From contig JAGKWW010000010.1 of the NCBI GenBank assembly GCA_021151665.1, positions 1 through 64,000 on the forward strand: DNA of 64,000 nt, read 5' to 3'. The notes beneath the pieces were generated by a model, which saw nothing but the letters and a program-made list of their open reading frames with translations, had not been told where the DNA came from and did not search any database. Origin of the DNA: Flavobacteriaceae bacterium. GTDB lineage: Bacteria > Bacteroidota > Bacteroidia > Flavobacteriales > Flavobacteriaceae. Both the position numbers and the translations under genes were made by a program. Positions 6,716 through 13,954 of the stretch are shown here, piece by piece; position 1 is the stretch's first letter; each line of letters starts with the position of its first letter.

Positions 6716-8905
6716 TTACACCTCCACTTCTTTTTTTCCAAGGAAGGTAAAGTCAAGCTGTTTCTTCACCAGGTCGGCATTTTTCACTTTTACATACACC
6801 TCGTCGCCCAGCTGTAGGATGTTATGCGTTACCTCACCTACCAGCGCATATTGCTTTTCATCGAATGTGTAGTAATCGTCTTTTATTTCGCGGATGCGGC
6901 ACATGCCTTCGCATTTGTTTGACACGATTTCTACATAAATTCCCCATTCGGTTACACCCGAGATCACACCCAAAAACTCTTCGTCTTTATGGTCTATCAT
7001 GTATTTCACCTGCATGTACTTAATGCTGTCACGTTCGGCATTAGCTGCGAGGTTTTCCATGGTAGATGAGTGTACACATTTCTCTTCATACGTTTCTTCA
7101 TCTACACTCTTGCCGCCATCCAGGTAATATTGTAGCAAGCGGTGTGCCATAACATCGGGATAACGTCGGATAGGCGAAGTGAAATGCGAGTAATAATCGA
7201 ATGCCAGGCCGTAATGCCCCAGGTTGTGTGTAGAATATTTAGCCTTGCTCATACTCCGGATGGCCAAAGTATCAACCAGATTTTGCTCCCTTTTTCCCTG
7301 TACTTCGGTAAGCAGGTTATTAAGCGACTTGGATATGGTTTGCTTGGACTTGAAGTTAATGCTGTACCCGAATTTAGAAACAATGGTTTGCAGGTTGATG
7401 AGCTTGTCTTCATCCGGCTCTTCGTGCACGCGGTACACGAATGTTTTGTTCTGTTTACCAATAAATTCTGCTACCTTCCTGTTGGCCAGCAGCATGAATT
7501 CCTCGATAAGATGGTTAGAATCTTTGGCTTCTTTAAAGTAAACACCTGTTGGCTCTGCCTGCTCATTCAGGATAAACTTCACTTCTACCTTATCAAAAGA
7601 TATGGCGCCGTTAGCCATACGCTTGCGGCGCATGGTCTTAGCCAGGTCGTTCATGGTAAGTACCGCTTCTTTTATTTCTTCCGGTGCGGTATAATCTTCG
7701 CCGGTAAGCGAAATAGAGGCCGGTATAGCCGCGTTCTTCGTCTCGATGATATGTTGCGCCTCTTCATAGGCAAAACGCTGATCTGAGTAAATTACGGTAC
7801 GCCCAAACCATTGGTTGACCAACTCAGCCTTTGGCGTAAGCTCGAAAACTGCAGAGAAGGTATATTTTTCCTCGTGCGGACGTAGCGAACACGCAAAGTT
7901 AGACAGCACTTCGGGGAGCATAGGCACTACCCTGTCTACCAGGTAAACAGAGGTAGCCCTGTTATAGGCTTCCTCATCCAGTATAGTTCCTTCCTGAACA
8001 TAATGCGACACATCGGCAATATGGATACCTATCTCATAATTGCCATTCTCAAGTTTCTCGAACGATAATGCATCGTCAAAATCCTTGGCATCGCGCGGGT
8101 CTATCGTGAACGTCAGTGTCTTACGCATATCCCTCCTGCGGGCTATTTCCTCCTCGTGTATTTGGGTATCCAGCTTTTGGGCAAATACTTCTACATCTAC
8201 CGGGAAATCATAGGGCAGCCCGTACTCTGCAAGGATGGCATGCATCTCGGTATTATGTACTCCCGGCTTGCCCAGTACCTTGATCACTTCACCGAACGGA
8301 CTATCGGCTTTTGCTGGCCAGTCTTCCATTTTTACCAGTACTACGTCCCCGTTCTCAGCTTCGCCCAATTTGTTCTTAGGGATGAAAATATCCGTGTACA
8401 TCTTCGGGTTGGCCGTGGCTACAAACGCAAAGTTCTTCTGGATGTCAATCACACCAACGAATTCCGTCTTGTTGCGTTCCAGTATCTCAACTACTTCACC
8501 CTCAGGCTTCCTTCCGCGGCGGCGGTTATAGATGTAAACCTTTACCTTATCCTTATCCAATGCCTTGTTCAGGTTATTGGTCGGGATAAATACATCCTCT
8601 TCCAACTCGGGCGATACAAAGTAGGCCGTTTTGCGCGAGGTCATATCAATTTTGCCTTCAATGTAGTCGGCTTTAGCGATCACACGGTACTTGCCGCGTT
8701 CCGTTTCCTCGATCTTCTCCTGCGAAGCCAGCAGTTTCAGTTCCTTGATGATCAGGTTGCGGCTCTGGGTGTCGTTTAGCTCCAGTACTGCCGCTATCTG
8801 CTTGTAATTAAAAGATTTATTGGGATCCTTAGAGAGTATCTTATATATCTTGTGCGAAAAGTCTTTTTCCTTTTTCGCTTTCGGTTTTCCGTTCTTCTTA
8901 TTCAT
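6716..8905 (-). CDS. rnr: Ribonuclease R
   Basis: Processive 3'-to-5' exoribonuclease of the RNB family that degrades structured RNA. The 729 residues show a winged-helix region (about 20-75), cold-shock/OB domains (about 80-215), the catalytic RNB domain with the IDPrDAkDFDDA signature at 268-279 (metal ligands D269, D275, D277, D278), and a C-terminal S1 domain from about 645. The N-terminus is lysine-rich. It is the last minus-strand gene before a 700-base AT-rich gap and is divergent from rpiB. Confidence 0.96.
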   Translation of the reverse strand: MNKKNGKPKAKKEKDFSHKIYKILSKDPNKSFNYKQIAAVLELNDTQSRNLIIKELKLLASQEKIEETERGKYRVIAKADYIEGKIDMTSRKTAYFVSPELEEDVFIPTNNLNKALDKDKVKVYIYNRRRGRKPEGEVVEILERNKTEFVGVIDIQKNFAFVATANPKMYTDIFIPKNKLGEAENGDVVLVKMEDWPAKADSPFGEVIKVLGKPGVHNTEMHAILAEYGLPYDFPVDVEVFAQKLDTQIHEEEIARRRDMRKTLTFTIDPRDAKDFDDALSFEKLENGNYEIGIHIADVSHYVQEGTILDEEAYNRATSVYLVDRVVPMLPEVLSNFACSLRPHEEKYTFSAVFELTPKAELVNQWFGRTVIYSDQRFAYEEAQHIIETKNAAIPASISLTGEDYTAPEEIKEAVLTMNDLAKTMRRKRMANGAISFDKVEVKFILNEQAEPTGVYFKEAKDSNHLIEEFMLLANRKVAEFIGKQNKTFVYRVHEEPDEDKLINLQTIVSKFGYSINFKSKQTISKSLNNLLTEVQGKREQNLVDTLAIRSMSKAKYSTHNLGHYGLAFDYYSHFTSPIRRYPDVMAHRLLQYYLDGGKSVDEETYEEKCVHSSTMENLAANAERDSIKYMQVKYMIDHKDEEFLGVISGVTEWGIYVEIVSNKCEGMCRIREIKDDYYTFDEKQYALVGEVTHNILQLGDEVYVKVKNADLVKKQLDFTFLGKKEVEV

Positions 8906-9605
8906 ATACTTTAAAATATCGCTGAAAATTACGAATAACCAACTGTTCTATAACCACCTTTAAACAAATAATAACGTTGAAATCGTAAGACTATCCTGAA
9001 AATTGCAGAAATCGCCTAACCAATCAGTCAAAGTTTTTCAACAATCATTAAAAAACAAAAAATAGATTTTTTTAAAATTTAAAATTTATGGTGGTTATTA
9101 TGGGCTGTTGAAAACAGGTATAACTTTTACAGCGCGCGCTTTGACTAACCAGTTATCATGAGTTTTGAAAAGGTTTCAACAATGTTAAATTAATGTAAAT
9201 AGCTGTAAATGATAATCCTCTGTATTTTTTGTTCAGGGTTATTAACAACCGTTGAAAATAGGATTGCAGCAGGAACTTTTAATAAGTCGGTTGGCTGATA
9301 ATTGTTAATAAACCCTGTTAACAGTTTCATAAAAAACTTAAAACGCATCAAAACTAAATTTGGAAAATTGCTTCCAGTTTCGTCTTATACATTTTTCCTT
9401 TAGATATGAGAAAATCTTTTATTTTTTGGTTACTGATTTATTAACAAAACCTGTTTATTACTGATAGCTTTAAAATCAGGGACTTCAGTTTTTTATTAAC
9501 AATGCAGTATTTTAACATATTTTAAAATTAAAACGCTGATTTTCAGTAGCTTCTTTTTTACGTGCTGATTTGGTACCTTTGTACCTCTAAATAACACAAC
9601 AACTT
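8906..9605. other. 700-base AT-rich non-coding region with nonamer cluster; candidate oriC
   Basis: The largest gene-free stretch of the window, between divergent rnr and rpiB. It contains four exact copies of TTATTAACA: 9239-9247, 9438-9446 and 9493-9501 on plus, and 9303-9311 on minus. It also has two exact copies of TTTTCAACA (9035-9043 plus, 9106-9114 minus) and near copies at 9173-9181 and 9250-9258. A stretch of about 43 bases at 9046-9088 is almost pure A/T and could unwind easily. A GC palindrome AGCGCGCGCT sits at 9131-9140. The nonamers differ from the DnaA-box consensus TTATnCACA at one position. The origin role is inference. Confidence 0.4.
9574..9581 (+). promoter_or_regulatory. 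-7 promoter element for rpiB
   Basis: TACCTTTG matches the Bacteroidota -7 consensus TAnnTTTG and lies 24 bases before the rpiB start codon. No convincing -33 TTG is present. Confidence 0.55.
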
Positions 9606-10037
9606 ATGAAAATATCTATCGGAAACGACCACGCCGGCCCCGACTACAAAAAAGCCATCGTAAAATACCTTGAAAATAAAGGCTATACGGTAACCAACCA
9701 CGGAACCGATACCTTTGACAGTGTTGATTATCCGGATTTTGTACACCCGGTTGCCAACGATATAGAAAACGGTGCGGCCGACCTGGGCATAGTGATCTGC
9801 GGAAGTGGCAATGGCGTAGCGATCACTGTTAATAAACACCAGGGGGTGCGTGCGGCCCTGTGCTGGACCAAAGAGATCGCGGCGCTGGCCCGCCAGCATA
9901 ACGACGCCAACATCATCAGCATACCGGCGCGATTTACGGCCATACAGCAGGCAGTAGAGATGGTCGACACCTTCCTGAATACCAAATTTGAAGGCGGGCG
10001 CCACCAGCATCGCGTAGATAAAATGCGGTGCCTTTAA
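9606..10037 (+). CDS. rpiB: Ribose-5-phosphate isomerase B
   Basis: Interconverts ribose 5-phosphate and ribulose 5-phosphate in the pentose phosphate pathway. The 143-residue protein has the RpiB/LacA hallmarks: GNDHAG at residues 6-11, the catalytic Cys65 in ICGSGNG, and His98 in ARQHNDAN. It opens directly with MKISIGNDHA. It is a lone plus-strand gene after the large AT-rich gap and is followed by a strong terminator. Confidence 0.95.
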   Translation: MKISIGNDHAGPDYKKAIVKYLENKGYTVTNHGTDTFDSVDYPDFVHPVANDIENGAADLGIVICGSGNGVAITVNKHQGVRAALCWTKEIAALARQHNDANIISIPARFTAIQQAVEMVDTFLNTKFEGGRHQHRVDKMRCL

Positions 10038-10061
10038 ACGCCTATTATTTCAAAAAAAATT

Positions 10062-10083
10062 TCCGGCCCAAGGCCGGATTTTT
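10062..10083 (+). terminator. Intrinsic terminator after rpiB
   Basis: TCCGGCC (10062-10068) pairs with GGCCGGA (10072-10078) around a CAA loop and is followed by TTTTT. Confidence 0.85.
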
Positions 10084-10111
10084 ATTTTCAGAAGGTTGCC
10101 AAAACTGGTGC

Positions 10112-10134
10112 AAAAAAATCCCGCCACCGGCGGG
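10112..10134 (-). terminator. Intrinsic terminator after the AraC-family gene
   Basis: CCCGCC (10120-10125) pairs with GGCGGG (10129-10134). Read on the minus strand the stem is followed by a run of seven T (10112-10118). It sits 8 bases past the AraC-family stop. Confidence 0.8.
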
Positions 10135-10141
10135 AAAATAG

Positions 10142-11056
10142 TTAATTGAACGACTGGCGGAACTTCAGTGGCGAAAGACTGGTCTTGCTACGGAACAGCT
10201 TGCTGAACGACTGCGGATGCTCGAACCCGAGGCTGTAGGCAATTTCGCTTACGGTAAGTACCGTTGTTGATAACCTTTCCTTAGCCTTGTCTATCAGCTT
10301 GTCCTGGATGTGCTGCTGGGTGCTCCGGCCCGTTACAACTTTCAGCAGGCTGCTGAGGTAGTTCGGCGAAACGTTAAGCTGTGCTGCTACATACTGCACG
10401 GTTGGCAGGCCTTTTTCTGAAAGCTCCGTTTCAAAATACGCATCTAAAACCTGCTCCAGCCTGTTCACTAATTTATGGTTACTGATTTTACGGGTAAGGA
10501 ACTGGCGGTGGTAAAACCGCTCCGAATAGGACAGCAATACTTCTACCTGCGCAATAATGATATCCTGGCTAAAGCTGTCGATGTTGGTTTGGTATTCCTG
10601 CTCAATGTTGTGCATGATTCCGCCAATAATAGCCTCCTCTTTTTCGGAAAGAAACAATGCCTCATGCACGCTGTAATCGAAATACTCATACTTCCGGATC
10701 GTATTGGCTAAGGACGTATTCCATAAGAAATCCGGGTGAATAAGCAACATAAAACCGGTAGGCCGCATGGGCTCATCATCTACAGGGCCGATGCTGTACA
10801 CCTGCCCCGGCGCTATGAAAAACAACACGCCATTGTCAAAATCGTATTCCTGCTGCCCGTAGCGTATCTTGGCGTTGAAGTTGCGTTTCAGCGAAATAGA
10901 GTAAAAATCGTGCATCATGGTAACCGCTTTGGTCGGGTGCCTGCGCACGGTTTCCATATCGATAACACTTATCAGCGGATGCTGCGGACTGGGCAGCCCA
11001 CGGTACTCGTGAAATTCGCTGATGGTTTTAAACCGCTCTATGCCTGTTGCTGCCAT
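10142..11056 (-). CDS. AraC-family transcriptional regulator
   Basis: A 304-residue regulator with an N-terminal cupin-like sensing region (about 20-150, including FFIAPGQVY) and a C-terminal AraC-type double helix-turn-helix (about 205-304). The second HTH has the family signature around IAYSLGFEHPQSFSKLFR. It starts 8 bases after the NmrA-like gene on the same strand, so the two are almost certainly co-transcribed, and it may control that operon. The inducer is not readable. Confidence 0.9.
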   Translation of the reverse strand: MAATGIERFKTISEFHEYRGLPSPQHPLISVIDMETVRRHPTKAVTMMHDFYSISLKRNFNAKIRYGQQEYDFDNGVLFFIAPGQVYSIGPVDDEPMRPTGFMLLIHPDFLWNTSLANTIRKYEYFDYSVHEALFLSEKEEAIIGGIMHNIEQEYQTNIDSFSQDIIIAQVEVLLSYSERFYHRQFLTRKISNHKLVNRLEQVLDAYFETELSEKGLPTVQYVAAQLNVSPNYLSSLLKVVTGRSTQQHIQDKLIDKAKERLSTTVLTVSEIAYSLGFEHPQSFSKLFRSKTSLSPLKFRQSFN

Positions 11057-11064
11057 GCTGCAAT

Positions 11065-11958
11065 TTAGTTATTATGATAAGCCGCTGCAAATTCCACCGC
11101 AAAATCCTTCATTTTCGTAGGTCCTAATTCCGGCCTGTTCTTAAAATAATCTTCCGCCAGGGCGCCTGTTTCCAGTGCGGCATACATTTCGGTAAGGCCT
11201 TTTGCTACATCCGGATTCATCCCGATAGAAAGCAATCCTTTCAATGTGTCTTCGTCGCTCACCACCACCCATTTCAGGCCGGGTTTGCCAATGGCCTCAC
11301 CTAGTATTTCCGCGGTTTCAGGCCCGGTAAGCTCCTCGCTGCACACGTAGCGTATCTTCCTGCCCTCAAAGGGCGTAGTTAGCTCTTCGGCCACGGCAGA
11401 GGCAATATCTTTCGGTGAAACGAACGGTATTTTTACTGTCCCGTAATTCGTGTAGATCGCGTTCATGTTCTTTACCATATCCATGTAACTGTACAGGTTG
11501 TAGAAAAAAGATGTGGGGCGCATGTGTGTGAGTGCCACATTTTCCGGAAGTGTGTCGAGCGTTTTGGCAACATCGTGCGCTCCCGATAATATGCCGTTGC
11601 CGCTGCTCATGTGGGCTCCGATGGTGCTGAGGTTTACCACGCGTGTCACGCCCGAGGCTTCTACAGCCTGCTTGTAGTTACGGCCTATGCGGCGGTAATA
11701 GTCCCATAACTGAAAGTCCGGATCCATGTAATTGTTGGGTGGAATCATGGTATACACTGCATCGGCGCCGGTAAATGTAGTGGTGAGGAAGTCAACATCT
11801 TCAATAGACCCGATGGCGGCATTAGCGCCAAGCGATTCAATTTCAGGTTTGCGGTCGGCATTGCTGCTGATCACGGTAACGTTGTGGCCTTCGGCAACAA
11901 GCTGTTGCACAAGCGGGCGGCTGATGTGGCCCAGGGAGCCGGTGATTGTAAGTTTCAT
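11065..11958 (-). CDS. NmrA-like NAD(P)-binding SDR protein
   Basis: A 297-residue atypical short-chain dehydrogenase. The Rossmann dinucleotide motif is GSLGHISRPL at residues 7-16, followed by the NmrA-type VTVISSNADR segment near 27-36 that selects NADP(H). There is no clear YxxxK catalytic pair, as in NmrA/HSCARG proteins, which sense redox state, and related NAD(P)H-quinone oxidoreductases (QOR2 type). It heads an operon with the AraC-family regulator. Confidence 0.82.
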   Translation of the reverse strand: MKLTITGSLGHISRPLVQQLVAEGHNVTVISSNADRKPEIESLGANAAIGSIEDVDFLTTTFTGADAVYTMIPPNNYMDPDFQLWDYYRRIGRNYKQAVEASGVTRVVNLSTIGAHMSSGNGILSGAHDVAKTLDTLPENVALTHMRPTSFFYNLYSYMDMVKNMNAIYTNYGTVKIPFVSPKDIASAVAEELTTPFEGRKIRYVCSEELTGPETAEILGEAIGKPGLKWVVVSDEDTLKGLLSIGMNPDVAKGLTEMYAALETGALAEDYFKNRPELGPTKMKDFAVEFAAAYHNN

Positions 11959-12055
11959 TTTGTACTGTTTTTTGTATAGTACAAAGTTCTAAAACCAGGG
12001 TTTAGGGGGGTGTATCTCAATCTAAGGGAGTTGTAGCCGGATGTAAGGATATGCC

Positions 12056-12628
12056 TTACTCTATCTTTTTTTCTATCCGTTGGTCCGGTATCAACCAGAT
12101 CAGGGCAACGGCCACATACATCAGGCCCGAAAGCCAGCTGCTTATAAAGCTGAAACCGATACCGGCGACGTAGAGCATCGGCGAAAGCTTGCCTTTAAAA
12201 TCCTTGCCCACCGCCTGTGCCAGTACCGAATCCTGTCCTTGTGTTTTGGTGATGCAGTGCTGGAGTATGGTGTATGCGATGGCCGACATCAGCATGATAA
12301 ATCCATACAGCGCCATAGGCTGCGGGTCGAAGTGGTTCTCGCCCATCCACCCCGTCACAAACGGCACCAGCGACAGCCAGAACAGCAGGTGCAGGTTGGC
12401 CCATAATATCCTGCCGTTTACCTTGCTTACCGTGTGCAGCATATGGTGGTGGTTGTTCCAGTAGATGCCGATGTAAATAAAGCTCAGCACATAGCTCAGG
12501 AACACCGGCACGAGCGGAAGCAGATCTTTAAACGCAGCGCCGTGCGGCACCTTAATCTCGAGTACCATGATGGTGATGATGATGGCTAGCACGCCATCGC
12601 TAAAGGCTTCTAAACGGGTTTTGTGCAT
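12056..12628 (-). CDS. TMEM175-family (DUF1211) membrane protein
   Basis: A small integral membrane protein, 190 residues from the preferred start at 12628. It opens MHKTRLEAFSDGVLAIIIT, carrying the R-x3-FSDG signature of the bacterial TMEM175/DUF1211 family, which forms potassium-permeable channels. About five to six hydrophobic helices follow. A longer start at 12673 adds 15 hydrophilic residues that the family does not have. It is a single minus-strand gene between the NmrA-like gene and an unknown gene. Confidence 0.82.
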   Translation of the reverse strand: MHKTRLEAFSDGVLAIIITIMVLEIKVPHGAAFKDLLPLVPVFLSYVLSFIYIGIYWNNHHHMLHTVSKVNGRILWANLHLLFWLSLVPFVTGWMGENHFDPQPMALYGFIMLMSAIAYTILQHCITKTQGQDSVLAQAVGKDFKGKLSPMLYVAGIGFSFISSWLSGLMYVAVALIWLIPDQRIEKKIE

Positions 12629-12685
12629 GGGGTGGTTTTGATAAATATATGAATTATCCGAATTCAGTAACAAAGGTCTTTTCAG

Positions 12686-13159
12686 CTACACCTCTTTTAC
12701 AAAGTAGGTACACCCTTTCTCAGCCCAACTTTCACCTTTTTTAATAGGTATCATTTCAACCTTGCTGTTTTCTCCTTTGTACCCGTAACCCAATAGCATA
12801 CCTTCACCAATGTATTCGTCTACCTCTTCATCAATAATTGCACACAAACCATTGATCATTATGTAGGCTGCCATTAGTACGTTACCTTTAATATCATTTT
12901 CTTTATCGCCAAATTTCGCCTGCCCCAGAGTTTCATAGAGAGACAGTGGATCATAAAGATGCCAGTCGCCTTTCATTATTGTTTCACGGGAAGCTACATC
13001 ATCCGGATATTTCGGCAAGTTATACCTTTCGGCAAGCCTGTGAAATGCTATTTCGGCACGCTCTTCTTCGGTTTGTCCGTCCTGGTCTATCTGCTGTAAG
13101 AATTGTAACAGGTCTTTATCGGACTCTATCCATTGCAGGATTGAATTTGGGTTTTCCAT
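12686..13159 (-). CDS. Hypothetical soluble protein near the toxin-immunity pair
   Basis: A 157-residue acidic protein without signal peptide or membrane helix that I do not recognise. It starts MENPNSILQWIESDKDLLQF and ends in a short beta-rich part with KKGESWAEKG. It lies 61 bases downstream of the likely immunity gene on the same strand and has similar AT-rich composition. Position suggests it belongs to the same polymorphic-toxin island, perhaps as a second immunity protein; this is inference. Confidence 0.6.
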   Translation of the reverse strand: MENPNSILQWIESDKDLLQFLQQIDQDGQTEEERAEIAFHRLAERYNLPKYPDDVASRETIMKGDWHLYDPLSLYETLGQAKFGDKENDIKGNVLMAAYIMINGLCAIIDEEVDEYIGEGMLLGYGYKGENSKVEMIPIKKGESWAEKGCTYFVKEV

Positions 13160-13220
13160 TTTTTAAAGTATAAATTGCCTAAGCAGGAAATTCTTTTATA
13201 AGTTGTTGATTTTGTTTCAA

Positions 13221-13952
13221 TTAAGTTTTTCCGTATATTCCTTCTCTCTCACCGCCTGATGCCGTCCACTCATCAAATGACAATTCCGTGGGCTGGAACT
13301 CGATTCCTGCGCAGCCGGCGGTTTCAATTTCCTGTTTTAGTTTTTCTGATGCAATATATTTCACTCCACCTTCAACACCTGAAATCGCAAAAAAATCATG
13401 TTTATCTTCAGCAGTTAGGACTAATTTGGTAATGGTTGCCAACTCCATCTTTTCCCGATGATATGCCCTTATCTTTTCAAACTCGGCCAGCGAGCCAACT
13501 TCGGCGACTATACGTTGCGTTCCTCCGCCGGGTTTTTTAACTTGTACGGTAACTATACTTTTTGTAAAATCAATATATTCCTGATTAATTACATACATAT
13601 TCAAAATCCAGTAGTCAAACTCACTTCCTTGCTTTATGACTCCAATCTTGAAATATTGCATTCCCTCTTCACGATATTTGGAAATTATATTTTTTAACTT
13701 GTTGCTCATTACGGGCATAAGGGAGGCGGGACCACTACTGAACATGAAATCAAGAAGCTTTGACTTCGTGTGTAACTCTATATCGAAGAGGTAAGGCTCA
13801 AAATCTATCTTTTTAAAATGAACGTTTGAAATGAATCTGGGTTCCTCCCAATATAGTGAATTCCCAGGTATTTTAAAATGATATTTTTTTATATAATCTT
13901 GATTTCCTTTTATTTTGCAGTTGATTGTAAAATTCAAAAAGTAATAGTTCAT
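13221..13952 (-). CDS. Probable immunity protein (Imm11/DUF1629-like)
   Basis: A 243-residue soluble protein whose start codon lies 2 bases after the toxin stop, the arrangement expected for a cognate immunity gene. The C-terminal third (EKLKQEIETAGCAGIEFQP) resembles the Imm11/DUF1629 family, in which a terminal helix and a GIEF-like strand are conserved. The N-terminal part is Tyr- and Phe-rich and unassigned. It would neutralise the AHH nuclease in the producing cell. The family assignment is tentative; the pairing by position is stronger. Confidence 0.7.
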   Translation of the reverse strand: MNYYFLNFTINCKIKGNQDYIKKYHFKIPGNSLYWEEPRFISNVHFKKIDFEPYLFDIELHTKSKLLDFMFSSGPASLMPVMSNKLKNIISKYREEGMQYFKIGVIKQGSEFDYWILNMYVINQEYIDFTKSIVTVQVKKPGGGTQRIVAEVGSLAEFEKIRAYHREKMELATITKLVLTAEDKHDFFAISGVEGGVKYIASEKLKQEIETAGCAGIEFQPTELSFDEWTASGGEREGIYGKT

Positions 13953-13954
13953 TA

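Noticed and set aside
7142..7786. A 214-codon plus-strand open frame inside rnr
   Set aside because: It lies wholly opposite the RNB domain of a confident rnr gene and has no protein-like motifs.
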